The notes under the pieces were generated by a model that saw nothing but the letters and a program-made list of their open reading frames with translations, searched no databases and was not told where the DNA came from. The translations under genes and the position numbers were made by a program. From the NCBI RefSeq assembly GCF_029688925.1, contig NZ_JARUKY010000013.1, positions 62,001 to 126,000 on the forward strand: a stretch of 64,000 nucleotides of DNA, given 5' to 3'. Positions 17,772 through 27,826 of the stretch are shown piece after piece. How positions within the stretch are numbered: position 1 is the first letter of the stretch; each line of letters opens with the position of its first letter. Source of the DNA: Evansella sp. AB-P1 (lineage in GTDB: Bacteria; Bacillota; Bacilli; Bacillales; Salisediminibacteriaceae).

Positions 17772-18587
17772 ATCCGCTAACATTATCATTTGAGCTCCTC
17801 TGCGCGATCCACCTTGCTCCACTAAATGTGTTAGCTTCGCAATATCGTCTAACCAGGAAACGGAACCTGAGGATTTACCATTTACTCCGCGAGCAAGGGT
17901 ATTTCTTGGTCTTAGTGTAGAACCATTCGTTCCAACACCACCACCACGACTCATAATTTCCATCACTTGCTTACGATGCTCTGAAATCCCTTCACGTGAA
18001 TCAGCTACGAAAGGCATCACGTAACAATTAAAATAGGTTACGTCTGTTTCTGCACCTGCTCCGTACAATACACGACCTGCAGGGACGAAGTTCATGTTCA
18101 CAAGCTCATGATAGAACCTTTCAAATGACTCTTGCCGTTTTTCAGGTTCAACCTCCACTTCTGCTAATCCTCTCGCATTTCTCTTTGCTATTTGCTCATA
18201 AAAAATCTCTAAAGGCTTGTCTATCGTATCTAATGAACGATTTACAATCCCTGTTTTCTTTTCTTCTGGATCGTCCAACACACCCATAAATTCATCGTCC
18301 ACAGCAATACTAGCGCGATTCTCACTCCAGTTAATGTCAGTGACATATCCAAATCCTCTTGCTGGAAATTTCGGATCAGCCTTTACCGTTAAAACGACAA
18401 AGTCCCCAACCTTCAGTGTTTTCTTCTCGGTGTCTTTAAACGTATAGCGGTCTAGCATGACCAACCGTGATACTCCAGTTTGTTTCAATTTCATTTCCGG
18501 AGTAATCGGAAAAACTTGTGGGAATTGCTCAATATCTCGATTAAGCTCCTCCACGTTGATCGTTTTTTCAGACATAAACGTCTTCAC
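17772..18587 (-). CDS. nrdJ: Class II ribonucleotide reductase NrdJ, exon 1 (N-terminal 272 aa)
   Basis: Begins vitamin B12-dependent ribonucleoside reductase, which makes deoxyribonucleotides without oxygen dependence. The first active-site Cys lies in TYFNCYVMPF; GGGVGTNGSTLRPRN and GGSRRGAQMIMLAD are conserved family segments. Spliced exons 1-3 give about 857 aa, the normal Bacillus NrdJ length. A GTG start is chosen because GGGAGCGGAGG precedes it; an ATG four codons later is possible. Paired NrdR-like boxes lie about 195-235 bases upstream. Confidence 0.9.
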
Positions 18588-18781
18588 AGGCCTCCGCTCC
18601 CTTTCTACAAATTTTGTCAAACTTCACACTTTTTTCAACTCTAGTTTTCTGTTATACCATCTATGTCGTCTACTGAGTCTACTATATCTAGTTGTCAAAG
18701 ATCAGTTAAATGGTACTTGGAAACATCTACCAATCTTATACTACTTGTACGTTTAACTATATCACAGAAAAAAAACATCAT

Positions 18782-18825
18782 CAATATATAGTGTTTTTAT
18801 TAAATAGAAAAATACTATATATTGA
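18782..18825 (-). promoter_or_regulatory. Paired NrdR-box-like operators upstream of nrdJ
   Basis: Two AT-rich boxes: AACACTATATATTG on the minus strand (18782-18795) and ATACTATATATTG on the plus strand (18812-18824). They resemble the NrdR consensus (ACACWATATNTWGTGT, known) and their starts are 30 bases apart, near three helical turns, as is usual for NrdR pairs. This suggests repression of nrdJ by NrdR when dATP is plentiful. Confidence 0.65.
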
Positions 18826-19033
18826 TTTATAGTAGTGTGACATTTATTTTGTCAACTTTCATAACTTCTAAAAAAATGAGAAAATGAAAGATTTGTTGAG
18901 AGAATCCTGCGCTAATTTCTTTTTTTAATAAAATTCACATCTTGAATTTACTAGAATTTTGTATCCATCTGCGCCTTTTGCATTTACTCCACTAAAATAC
19001 AAATCACTACTTTCTTCAACAATATCTTACAAG

Positions 19034-19066
19034 AAAAAACATGCCGGGTTTAACCGACATGTTTCA
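19034..19066 (-). terminator. Terminator of lipM
   Basis: AACATGTCGGTTAAACCCGG hairpin continuing CATGTTTTTTC on the minus strand, about 45 bases after the lipM stop. Confidence 0.85.
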
Positions 19067-19113
19067 CCACTATGATTACTTTAGATTAACTCTTCTTATA
19101 TTCTCTACCACAC

Positions 19114-19944
19114 TTAGAATTTAAAATTCCACTTATCACTTGCATACTTCGACTGTTTTAATTCTTCCACTTCTCGTTCCTGTTCTTCTGACAATATGAA
19201 GGTTTGAAGTTGAATATTTAAGCCTTGAGCAAAGCCTTGCTTGAATGCTTTTTTCATTTCATCAATTGTGATATGTCTATCTGACAATTCATCAATAGCC
19301 ACAGCTTTGTTTTTAAATGCTTTTTGCATTCTTTCCCTAACTCTTTCACTAGGATATTTAAATACATCAAATAATTTGTCTTCATCTAACGTTAAAATAA
19401 TGGAACCGTGTTGAAGAATGATTCCACGTTGTCTCGTTTGAGCACTCCCAGCAATTTTCCTTCCTTCCACCACAAGTTCGTACCAGGAAGGAGCATCAAA
19501 ACAAACTGCTGAACGAGGTGTCTTAAGTCGTTCTTTCTCCTCTTCTGTTCTTGGTATTGAAAACTCAGCTTGTAAACCTAATAATCGGAACCCTTCAAGT
19601 AAACCTTCTGAAATAACACGGTATGCCTCTGTCACACTGTCAGGCATAGCAGGATGCTCCTCTGTAACAATGACACTGTATGTTAATTCATCCTCATGTA
19701 AAACACCCCTACCTCCAGTGGGACGACGTACAAAGCCCAAGCCATGATTTTTTACGGCTTCTAAATCAATCTCTTTCTCAACCTTTTGGAAATAACCTAC
19801 AGATAATGTGGCTGGATCCCAGCCATAAAAACGAATAACTGGCGGAACCTTTCCTTCTCTATGCCAATCCATTAATTTTTCATCTAAAGCCATATTATAA
19901 GCCGGATCTTTATAACCTGAATCTAAATAAAACCAAGTCTCCAT
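19114..19944 (-). CDS. lipM: Octanoyltransferase LipM
   Basis: Transfers octanoyl from acyl carrier protein to GcvH, the first step of lipoate assembly in Bacillus. The 276-aa product belongs to the BPL/LplA/LipB fold: [35 protein letters not shown], and the nucleophile Cys148 in SAVCFDAPS. The start is [10 protein letters not shown] with GTGAGG upstream. Its position beside the glycine-cleavage genes matches its role, since GcvH is the octanoyl acceptor. Confidence 0.95.
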   Translation of the reverse strand: METWFYLDSGYKDPAYNMALDEKLMDWHREGKVPPVIRFYGWDPATLSVGYFQKVEKEIDLEAVKNHGLGFVRRPTGGRGVLHEDELTYSVIVTEEHPAMPDSVTEAYRVISEGLLEGFRLLGLQAEFSIPRTEEEKERLKTPRSAVCFDAPSWYELVVEGRKIAGSAQTRQRGIILQHGSIILTLDEDKLFDVFKYPSERVRERMQKAFKNKAVAIDELSDRHITIDEMKKAFKQGFAQGLNIQLQTFILSEEQEREVEELKQSKYASDKWNFKF

Positions 19945-20120
19945 AACACAATACCTCACAATATTTTATTTACTTTCTCATCATACAAAATAAAGATAGA
20001 ATCATCAAAGCTGTTTGCTCATTTTTTTACATATTCCCTCTGTTGCATCATTTAATAATTCCGTATATCATTTATATTGGAATACTAGTTAAGATAGAGA
20101 CAAAGGAGAGGGCTATTTCT

Positions 20121-20498
20121 ATGAATAATACATTACTCATATTTATCCTAACACTACTATTAGTTATTATCTTAGTGCTACGGATGAAAAAACCGAAATA
20201 CTTAAAGTCAATTGATCAAGAGGAGTTTCGAAATAACTACCGTAAAGCTCAGTTAATTGATGTTCGTGAAGAGAAAGAATTTAAAACAGGCTATATTTTA
20301 GGAGCTCGTAATATTCCTTTATCACAGCTGCGTCAAAGACTAACTGAAATAAGACCAGACAAGCCTATATACTTGTACTGCCAAAACGGTTCACGCTGCA
20401 TCTCTGCAGCAAAAGTGCTGCGTAAAAAACGTGGAGCAGAAGAAATCGTATCCTTAAAAGGCGGTTTTCGAAAATGGTCTGGAAAAATAAAAAAATAA
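20121..20498 (+). CDS. yqhL: Membrane-anchored rhodanese-like protein (YqhL)
   Basis: 125 aa. An N-terminal membrane helix (about residues 4-22) is followed by a single rhodanese domain with the active-site loop YLYCQNGSRC. AAAGGAGAGG is ideally spaced from the ATG. Likely handles sulfane sulfur at the membrane; the acceptor is unknown. In B. subtilis it is the neighbour of lipM, here divergently transcribed. Confidence 0.9.
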   Translation: MNNTLLIFILTLLLVIILVLRMKKPKYLKSIDQEEFRNNYRKAQLIDVREEKEFKTGYILGARNIPLSQLRQRLTEIRPDKPIYLYCQNGSRCISAAKVLRKKRGAEEIVSLKGGFRKWSGKIKK

Positions 20499-20536
20499 TT
20501 TAATTAAATTACCTACTGCTTTGTAGGTAATACATT

Positions 20537-20640
20537 AAAAAACCTGTAGTGATTTTCATAACGGTTTACTTGTGAGGTGCAAAACGTCAAATCACAGACA
20601 AATTCACTCGCTATATCACACATCTTTCGCAACAGATTCA
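20537..20640 (+). repeat. Dispersed repeat family B, copy 1 (partial)
   Basis: Starts with an A run and imperfect hairpin AACCTGTAGTGATTTTCAT / AACGGTT, then the 19-mer TTTACTTGTGAGGTGCAAA that is identical at 53493-53511, followed by scattered AAATCACA and ATTCACA words. Confidence 0.7.
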
Positions 20641-20809
20641 CAGTATAATTCGCATATTACAATGGCACGAAGGTTCTTCGTACCATTGTTTTTATGTTTG
20701 CTTATTTCACTAACCGTTTGTTGAAGTAAATGAGGTTTTCTTGGGAATTTATTAGACAAACATGGCTTATCGCAAAGCCCATGTATTCCTATCCTTACCA
20801 TTGAAATAA

Positions 20810-21010
20810 AATAAGTGGAGAATTTCCGTTTAAAATCAAAATCCACCTAATTTCGATGCAAATAAGGGTAGTTTTTCCGCCTATGCAAAGGAAATTCCCC
20901 CTTTTTAAATAGATTCAAGTCAATAAGCGGAATTTCTCCGTCTATTCAGACTATTTTCCGTGCTATTTATTAAATAAGGGTAAATTCTCCGTTTATTTAT
21001 TCAATTGAGC
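20810..21010. repeat. Array of short imperfect palindromic units (family C)
   Basis: About six units of roughly 20-30 bases with A/T-rich arms around GGAA..TTCC, for example ATAAGCGGAATTTCTCCGTC, AATAAGGGTAAATTCTCCG and CAAAGGAAATTCCCCC. Spacing is irregular. No coding capacity. It lies between the two inverted family B copies at the convergent ends of yqhL and gcvPB. Confidence 0.6.
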
Positions 21011-21079
21011 ATTTCTCTCGTTTCTTTCATTACATTGTTTGAAAGATATATATATCTTTTCATTTACTTTAATAAAAAT

Positions 21080-21340
21080 ATCCAAGTCCTTCCTTTTCAC
21101 ATTAGAATTCGCTTGGCAAATCGCATCATAATCACTTGAAGGATATATTTATTTCCAACTATGTAAATAGGCCTGTGAATTACTTTGTGGTGTCACATCT
21201 ATTTAACATAAAACACTGATATAACAAGAAAAAATCACATGTGATTTCTGTTGTGAAATCGCATGTGATTTTGCTTGCGAATGGCTTGTTTGCACCCCTG
21301 AAGTACACCCACTATGATTTTCATTACAGGTTTTTTTGTG
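21080..21340 (-). repeat. Dispersed repeat family B, copy 2 (near full length)
   Basis: Reverse-complement match to 53466-53745: shares GCAAACAAGCCATTCGCAAG, AATCACATGCGATTTCACA, AAATCACATGTGATTTTTT, TATATCAGTGTTTTATG and ATTCACAGGCCTATTTACAT. It begins directly after the gcvPB stop. Confidence 0.8.
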
Positions 21341-21341
21341 C

Positions 21342-22805
21342 TTAATTCTCTTTTACATATCTTAAAATTGGTTTCCGAGCTGCCGTCGTTTCATCTAATC
21401 GATCAATGACTGTATTATGTGGGGCCTCCTGAACGATTTCAGGGTTATCTTCAGCTTCTTTAGCAATTTGTATCATTGCATCAATAAATTCATCCAGCGT
21501 TTCTTTGGACTCTGTTTCTGTCGGTTCAATCATTAAACATTCTTCAACATTCAATGGGAAATAGATCGTTGGTGGATGATAACCAAAGTCTAATAGACGC
21601 TTTGCAATATCCAGTGTTCGAACCCCTAATTTTTTCTGTCTACGCCCCGATAAAACAAATTCATGCTTACAGTGCTGCGTATAAGGAGCATCAAAGTAAG
21701 GCTCCAAACGACGGAACATATAATTTGCATTCAACACTGCAAATTCCGATACTTTTCTCAAACCAACAGGCCCCATTGTACGAATATACGTATAGGCTCT
21801 AACATTAATTCCAAAATTTCCATAATAAGGTTTCACTCGTCCGATTGATTGTGGAATATCATAATCAAATCGGTAAATATCCCCATCCTTTACTACCATT
21901 GGCTTAGGAAGGAATGGAATGAGGTCTTTTTTAACCCCTACTGGTCCAGATCCAGGTCCACCTCCACCATGAGGTGTGGTAAAGGTTTTATGCAAGTTCA
22001 AATGTACAACGTCAAACCCCATGTCACCTGGTCGCGTAATTCCTAATATTGCATTTGAATTAGCCCCGTCATAATAAAGCTTCCCACCTGCATTATGAAC
22101 AATATTCGCCATTTCTACAATTTGCTCTTCAAAAAGACCTAATGTATTAGGGTTCGTTAACATTAGAGCAGCTGTATCCTCTCCGACCACTTCACGTAAA
22201 TGTTCCAGATCCACTAATCCTTTTTCATTAGACCGAACTGTTACAGAATCAAAGCCAGCTACAGTAGCCGAAGCAGGGTTTGTTCCATGTGCCGAATCAG
22301 GAACGATAACCTTTGTTCGTTTTGTATCTCCATTTGCTTCATGGTACGCACGGATCATCATTAATCCAGTCCACTCGCCATGAGCACCTGCAGCTGGTTG
22401 AAGTGTCACCTCATCCATCCCCGTAATTTCAGCTAAGGAATTTTGGAGCTTATACATAAGCTCTAACGCACCTTGAATTGTTCCTTCATCTTGATATGGA
22501 TGAATATGTGCAAAACCTGGGAACCTTGCTACATCTTCATTAATTTTAGGATTATATTTCATAGTACAAGAGCCTAAAGGATAAAAACCTGAGTCTACTC
22601 CATGGTTTCTTCTTGATAAAGCTGTGTAGTGACGAACAATTTGAAGCTCAGAAACTTCTGGAAGTTCTGCTACCTTTTCCCTTTGAAATTCCTTTGGAAT
22701 AAGATCGTTAATATCCGCTTGTGGGACGTCTAATTCTGGTAAGCTATAACCTTGGCGTCCTTCTTTACTTATCTCAAATATTAGTGCTTGATCTTGCTGA
22801 TTCAT
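21342..22805 (-). CDS. gcvPB: Glycine dehydrogenase (decarboxylating) subunit 2 (GcvPB)
   Basis: C-terminal half of the split P protein; with GcvPA it decarboxylates glycine and passes the aminomethyl group to lipoyl-GcvH. The 487-aa product has the PLP-binding Lys at about 273 in [18 protein letters not shown], and [14 protein letters not shown] and [11 protein letters not shown]. Its ATG overlaps the gcvPA stop (ATGA), so translation is coupled. Confidence 0.97.
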   Translation of the reverse strand: MNQQDQALIFEISKEGRQGYSLPELDVPQADINDLIPKEFQREKVAELPEVSELQIVRHYTALSRRNHGVDSGFYPLGSCTMKYNPKINEDVARFPGFAHIHPYQDEGTIQGALELMYKLQNSLAEITGMDEVTLQPAAGAHGEWTGLMMIRAYHEANGDTKRTKVIVPDSAHGTNPASATVAGFDSVTVRSNEKGLVDLEHLREVVGEDTAALMLTNPNTLGLFEEQIVEMANIVHNAGGKLYYDGANSNAILGITRPGDMGFDVVHLNLHKTFTTPHGGGGPGSGPVGVKKDLIPFLPKPMVVKDGDIYRFDYDIPQSIGRVKPYYGNFGINVRAYTYIRTMGPVGLRKVSEFAVLNANYMFRRLEPYFDAPYTQHCKHEFVLSGRRQKKLGVRTLDIAKRLLDFGYHPPTIYFPLNVEECLMIEPTETESKETLDEFIDAMIQIAKEAEDNPEIVQEAPHNTVIDRLDETTAARKPILRYVKEN

Positions 22806-24145
22806 TTGACTCCCCCCAATACAGATACAAACTGATCAATTTCCTCTTTTGTACGAAGTTCTGTTACTGCTACGAGCATCATATTATCTTTTTCAGGATA
22901 ATCACGAGACAAATCATACCCACCAATTATTTTTTCCTTTAGTAATTCTTTATTTACTTCCTTTACTGACTTGGTTACTTTAATGACAAATTCATTAAAG
23001 GTTGGTGATTCATAGACTATTTCTATACCTTGCTTCCTCAATTGCTCTTTTGCATAATGTGCTTTTTGAACGTTTTGCATAGCAATCTCTTGCACTCCGT
23101 TTTTCCCTAATGCAGTCATAGTAATAGATGCTCCTAACGCGTTTAATGCTTGATTTGAGCAAATATTACTTGTAGCTTTTTCTCTACGAATATGTTGTTC
23201 ACGTGCTTGTAAAGTTAAAACAAACCCCCGTTTCCCATGTTCATCTGTAGTTTGACCAACCAGACGCCCAGGAACTTTTCGCATAAGTTTTTTCGTTACT
23301 GCAAAATAACCACAATGTGGTCCCCCTAATTGAGTAGGTATCCCAAATGGCTGAACATCTCCAACAACAACATCAGCTCCAAACTCACCTGGTGGTTGAA
23401 GTAACCCTAAGCTTAAGGGATTAGAAGAAACAATAAATAAGGCTTTTCCTTGATGACTAATTTTTTCAATTGCAGACAAATCTTCAATATTCCCTAAGAA
23501 ATTAGGGTATTGAACAATCACACTGGCAATGTCATCATTGTATTGATCGGATAAATGATCAAGATCAGTAAGCCCATCTTTTTCATCAATTTCAATCACA
23601 GTCAAATTTTGGCCTTTAGCATTTGTTTTAAGTACAGCTCTCGCTTCTGGATGAACCGTTTTCGATACGAGAATAGTCTTCTTTTTTGTCTGTCCTGCAC
23701 TCATCATAGCTGCTTCAGCTAATGCTGTTGGACCATCATACATGGAAGAATTTGCAATCTCCATTCCCGTTAATTCACTAACCATCGTTTGAAATTCAAA
23801 GATTGCTTGAAGCTCTCCTTGGGAAATTTCAGGCTGGTATGGTGTATAGGCAGTGTAAAATTCTGAACGGAGTAACATATGATTAACAATTGTAGGAATA
23901 TAATGTTCATATACTCCAGCACCTAAAAAGGAAGTAAATTCTTTCACATTTAAATTTTTCGAAGCTATTCGTTGCATTTCTTTTATTAGTCTCGTTTCAT
24001 CTAAGGCTTCCTCTATCTTCAAATCTCCCTTAAAACGAATATCTTTAGGAATATCACCAAAAAGTTCATCAAGCTGATCAATACCGATCGTCTCTAGCAT
24101 TTCTTTTTGGTCATTTTCCGTCATTGGTAAATAACGAAATTTCAC
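22802..24145 (-). CDS. gcvPA: Glycine dehydrogenase (decarboxylating) subunit 1 (GcvPA)
   Basis: N-terminal half of the split glycine decarboxylase, 447 aa, lacking the PLP Lys that is in GcvPB. Conserved segments include [38 protein letters not shown] and [19 protein letters not shown]-like sequence. GTG start after GGGGATG. A roughly 270-base repeat-filled spacer separates it from gcvT, which is uncommon for this operon. Confidence 0.97.
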   Translation of the reverse strand: MKFRYLPMTENDQKEMLETIGIDQLDELFGDIPKDIRFKGDLKIEEALDETRLIKEMQRIASKNLNVKEFTSFLGAGVYEHYIPTIVNHMLLRSEFYTAYTPYQPEISQGELQAIFEFQTMVSELTGMEIANSSMYDGPTALAEAAMMSAGQTKKKTILVSKTVHPEARAVLKTNAKGQNLTVIEIDEKDGLTDLDHLSDQYNDDIASVIVQYPNFLGNIEDLSAIEKISHQGKALFIVSSNPLSLGLLQPPGEFGADVVVGDVQPFGIPTQLGGPHCGYFAVTKKLMRKVPGRLVGQTTDEHGKRGFVLTLQAREQHIRREKATSNICSNQALNALGASITMTALGKNGVQEIAMQNVQKAHYAKEQLRKQGIEIVYESPTFNEFVIKVTKSVKEVNKELLKEKIIGGYDLSRDYPEKDNMMLVAVTELRTKEEIDQFVSVLGGVK

Positions 24146-24189
24146 AAGTGTTCATCCCCTTTTATCTATTGTTTTAGTGCTTGTTCAAA

Positions 24190-24400
24190 TAGGAGGAAAA
24201 AATAGCCGAGTCGTCTAAAGTCGCAACGCCCTGTTGGAACGCCAACACTAGCACGTCCTGTGCGTCGAAAGATCAAGGCTGCGTAGCTTTGAGTTCCACA
24301 GCGTATGCTTTTAATACGTGAGGAATGGAAAAGCAAGACAACTCAGAGGTTCGACAGATTTTTTTCCCGGACTTTTTGAACATCCTCTTCTAGTAAAGTT
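24190..24400. repeat. GC-richer dispersed repeat between gcvT and gcvPA
   Basis: Noncoding element with CGCAACGCCCTGTTGGAACG and GCACGTCCTGTGCGTCG, wholly unlike the flanking gene composition and resembling intergenic elements seen across Bacillaceae (from memory). A T run at each end may form a terminator. A related fragment lies at 6800-6875. Confidence 0.6.
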
Positions 24401-24412
24401 ATACTTTTGAAT

Positions 24413-25507
24413 TTATGTCCTTTTATAAAAAGGCGTTGCAACTACTTTCGCTTTCAATCTACGTTTTCGAACCTGCACTTCCACCTCTGTATCTAATGCT
24501 TTAAATCTTTGATCTATAAGAGCAAGACCTACATTTTTCTTTAATGTCGGTGATTGCGTTCCTGTTGTTACAAAGCCTATTTTCACTCCATCTTTGAATA
24601 CTTCATAATTAGTGCGAGGAATCCCTTTATCAATCATTTCTAAACCTACAAGCTTTCGAGAAGCGCCGCTTTCTTTCTGTTGCTTCAGGACATCTTTACC
24701 AAAAAAATCTACCTCTTTATCCGTTTTCACTGCAAAGCCAATTCCTGCTTCTACAGGAGAAATATCCTTTGAAAGCTCTTGACCATAAAGAGGTAACCGT
24801 GCTTCAAACCGGAGAGTATCCCTTGCCCCCAGTCCACATGGCTGAATCCCTTCATCAGACCCTGCCTCTATTAGTGTGTGCCATAGATATGCTGCATCAT
24901 CTGGCCTACAATATATTTCGAAGCCATCTTCACCTGTGTATCCAGTACGAGAAATAAGTACATTTTTATTAGCTAATGAAACATCGTCTTGAAATTTAAA
25001 GAAGGTTATTTCTGATAAATTTGTAGTCGTTAATTTTTGAGTTACTTGTTCAGCTGCCGGGCCTTGAATTGCTAATTGAGCATATTCATCTGAAACATTA
25101 TTCACTATAACGTTTCCCTTTACATGACTTCGTAACCATTGGTAGTCTTTTTCAATATTTGATGCATTCACAATAAGTAAGAAATCCCTTTCGCTGCGCT
25201 TATAAACTACTAGATCATCGATTGTACCACCATCTTCATAACACATTGCAGTATACTGACAAGCTCCACTTTTTACTTTTTCTAAATTATTCGTAAGTAT
25301 TTTCTGCAAAAAGGAAAGTGCATCCTCGCCCTTCACTTCAATTTCTCCCATATGTGATACATCAAATAACCCTACTTTCGTACGAACTACTTCGTGTTCT
25401 TCCTTAATCCCAGCAAATTGAACTGGAAGCTCCCATCCTCCAAAATCAATGGTTTTCCCGTTATACTCTTTGTATACTTCGTATAATGGCGTTCTTTTAA
25501 TTGACAA
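24413..25507 (-). CDS. gcvT: Aminomethyltransferase, T protein of glycine cleavage (GcvT)
   Basis: Transfers the methylene group from aminomethyl-lipoyl-GcvH to tetrahydrofolate, releasing ammonia. 364 aa from the TTG start ([15 protein letters not shown]), chosen because GGAGG is about 10 bases upstream; the earlier GTG abuts the SD. Conserved [38 protein letters not shown] and [12 protein letters not shown] are present. First gene of gcvT-gcvPA-gcvPB and controlled by the glycine riboswitch. Confidence 0.96.
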   Translation of the reverse strand: MSIKRTPLYEVYKEYNGKTIDFGGWELPVQFAGIKEEHEVVRTKVGLFDVSHMGEIEVKGEDALSFLQKILTNNLEKVKSGACQYTAMCYEDGGTIDDLVVYKRSERDFLLIVNASNIEKDYQWLRSHVKGNVIVNNVSDEYAQLAIQGPAAEQVTQKLTTTNLSEITFFKFQDDVSLANKNVLISRTGYTGEDGFEIYCRPDDAAYLWHTLIEAGSDEGIQPCGLGARDTLRFEARLPLYGQELSKDISPVEAGIGFAVKTDKEVDFFGKDVLKQQKESGASRKLVGLEMIDKGIPRTNYEVFKDGVKIGFVTTGTQSPTLKKNVGLALIDQRFKALDTEVEVQVRKRRLKAKVVATPFYKRT

Positions 25508-25636
25508 TGTTTCCACACCTCCGAGTAATAAATAAAATATCTAAAGATGATGATCAGCCTTCTCGTATTTCTATAACAAGAATTTAAGATTTTACGAATG
25601 CTACCTGCATGTCTCAGGACAGCTTAGAAAATGCAA

Positions 25637-25870
25637 AAAAAGACAGAGACATGCCTATAAATAATTTATAAGCATGTCTCTGTCTTTCTTACCTGAGAGT
25701 TTTTCCTTATATTAAATTATAAGGTAGCCCCTTGGGTGTCACAACGTTTCCGTTGAGCTCTTTCCAGAGTTGCGTCCAATAAGAGTCTTTTTGCCTGAGA
25801 GATTCACCACTAAACGTAGTTTGCTCCTTCGGCGTCGTACTATAAAAAGATTAGAACGATCTCTCCCCTT
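25637..25870 (-). promoter_or_regulatory. Tandem glycine riboswitch with terminator, upstream of gcvT
   Basis: Two glycine aptamers in series on the minus strand. Aptamer 1: GGGGAGAGATC, CCGAAGGAGCAAAC and AATCTCTCAGGCAAAAAGAC. Aptamer 2: GGACGCAACTCTGGAAAGAG, CACCCAAGGGGC and AAACTCTCAGGTA. A long hairpin, AGACAGAGACATGC against GCATGTCTCTGTCT plus T run (25637-25688), is the expression platform. Glycine binding is known to prevent termination, inducing the cleavage operon. Confidence 0.97.
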
Positions 25871-26177
25871 ATTTTCATTCGCTAATTATTTTATTGTAAT
25901 AACGTCCGTTCCAGCATAGTGCAAATTTAAACTAGTGCTTATTCATGAATTGCTTTAAAAACGTTCATACTAAGAAAGTATCATCTTAATTCCTATCGTA
26001 CCACTTTTTTATTTAATATGACAATATAGATTATTTTTATTTTTATAGTGTTTATGTAAGAAAGAGATGCTAACACTAATAAAATAGGAAGAAATTAAGA
26101 AAAGCATTAGGGGTAAGGTATCGGATAAAAAAGCAAAAAGCTTTTCTTATACATCTTATTTCAAAGGAGATGTGAAA

Positions 26178-27812
26178 ATGTTACCTAAAATACACTATGA
26201 TGAAAACTGGACAGAGAAATTTTTAGAATCTCTTGAAACTAACAAAGGATTTGGAAATTGGACAACATATAATATGGCATTGAAAGCAGGTAAAAATCGA
26301 TTAGTTGAAGAGTTTCATGGGTTAGAAGCCACAAAGCACTTACCAGATTTAACAATCTATCCTCACCAATACGAAACTGCACAAACAGTGATAGATAAAA
26401 TGAACGGAAAAGCTGTTTTAGCTGATGAGGTGGGTTTAGGTAAAACAATAGAAGCTGGGTTAATATTAAAAGAATATATGATTCGAGGGTTGGTTAGTAA
26501 AGTTTTAATTCTCGTACCTGCTTCACTCGTTACCCAATGGTGTAGAGAATTAAATGAAAAGTTTTTTATACCAGCAATTGAACAACGAAAAAGACCAGCA
26601 TGGGAACTAGTAGACATTACCGTTACCTCGATAGATACAGCTAAAAGAGAGCCTCATGCATCTACAATACAAGATATAAATTATGACTTTATTATTGTAG
26701 ATGAAGCACACAAACTGAAAAATAAAAATACGCGAAACTACCAGTTTGTACGAAGCTTAAAAAAGAAATTTTGTTTACTATTAACAGCAACACCTGTTCA
26801 AAATCGTTTAAGTGAGGTTTTCCATTTAATTTCATTACTTAAGCCCGGTTATTTAGGTGATGAGACAAGTTTTGAGGAAAAGTATAAGGAAGATCATGAA
26901 CAACTCAATGAATTAATACAAAAAGTAATGGTACGAAATCGACGTTCAGACTCAGGTATGGACTGGCCAAAGCGACACGTCCAAACTGTACCAATCACCT
27001 TTACTCAAGAGGAAAGAAACTTATACGATGAAGTTAGTAAATTAAAACATCGATATAGTAAACGTGAGGAATCAATTGGACAAGGGATTGCATTCACAAC
27101 ACTAACCCTCCAACGTGAGGTTTGTTCCAGTCGAGAAGCTGCGTACATGACCTTAAAAGGATTGATGGAACAGTATGAAAATGAAACTACTATTATGGAA
27201 GACTTGAATCAAGTTGCAGAAAGAATTAATGAGGTTGGTACAAATTCCAAAGCTGAAAAAGTTCTTTCAATAATTAAAGAATCAAATGATAAAGTAATTA
27301 TTTTTACTGAATATCGAGCTACGCAGTTATATTTACAGTGGTTTCTTGGTCAACACGGAATTAAATCTGTTCCATTCCGTGGTGGGTTTAAACGAAGTAA
27401 AAAAGATTGGATGAAGCAACTTTTTAGAGACCATGCACAAGTTTTAATTGCAACGGAGGCTGGTGGTGAAGGAATAAACCTTCAATTCTGTCATCGTATG
27501 ATCAATTATGATTTACCATGGAACCCTATGCGAATTGAACAGCGAATTGGAAGAATACATCGACTTGGTCAAGAGGAAGATGTGCAAATATACAACTTTG
27601 CAGTCAAAGATACGATTGAAGACCATATATTAAAGCTATTGTATAAGAAAATCGGGCTTTTTGAAGGGGTCATTGGAAAACTAGATGACATTCTTGAAAA
27701 GTTTACTAATAATCAGTTTGAAGAACATGTATCCAATATACTTCTTCATTCAGAATCTGAAGGTGAAATGAGAGTAAAAATGGACAATCTCTCCTCCATA
27801 ATAGCTAAATAG
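26178..27812 (+). CDS. yqhH: SNF2-like superfamily 2 helicase (YqhH)
   Basis: 544 aa, DEAD/SNF2 family ATPase. Motif I ADEVGLGKTIEAGL, motif II DEAHKLKN, motif III LLTATPVQNR, and the C-terminal helicase motifs ATEAGGEGINLQ and RIEQRIGRIHRLGQ are all intact. AAAGGAG precedes the ATG by 8 bases. Divergent from gcvT and followed by yqhG. Likely remodels nucleoprotein or RNA polymerase complexes; substrate unknown. Confidence 0.93.
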   Translation: MLPKIHYDENWTEKFLESLETNKGFGNWTTYNMALKAGKNRLVEEFHGLEATKHLPDLTIYPHQYETAQTVIDKMNGKAVLADEVGLGKTIEAGLILKEYMIRGLVSKVLILVPASLVTQWCRELNEKFFIPAIEQRKRPAWELVDITVTSIDTAKREPHASTIQDINYDFIIVDEAHKLKNKNTRNYQFVRSLKKKFCLLLTATPVQNRLSEVFHLISLLKPGYLGDETSFEEKYKEDHEQLNELIQKVMVRNRRSDSGMDWPKRHVQTVPITFTQEERNLYDEVSKLKHRYSKREESIGQGIAFTTLTLQREVCSSREAAYMTLKGLMEQYENETTIMEDLNQVAERINEVGTNSKAEKVLSIIKESNDKVIIFTEYRATQLYLQWFLGQHGIKSVPFRGGFKRSKKDWMKQLFRDHAQVLIATEAGGEGINLQFCHRMINYDLPWNPMRIEQRIGRIHRLGQEEDVQIYNFAVKDTIEDHILKLLYKKIGLFEGVIGKLDDILEKFTNNQFEEHVSNILLHSESEGEMRVKMDNLSSIIAK

Positions 27813-27826
27813 AAAGGGTGCCTTTA

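Noticed and set aside
14570-18620. nrdJ as a frameshifted pseudogene or as containing inteins
   Set aside because: The breaks coincide with group I core elements and correct splice-site bases, and the insertions are not open reading frames through both exon junctions as an intein must be.
24190-24400. Insertion-sequence remnant in the gcv operon
   Set aside because: No transposase fragment or terminal inverted repeats; it fits an intergenic repeat better.
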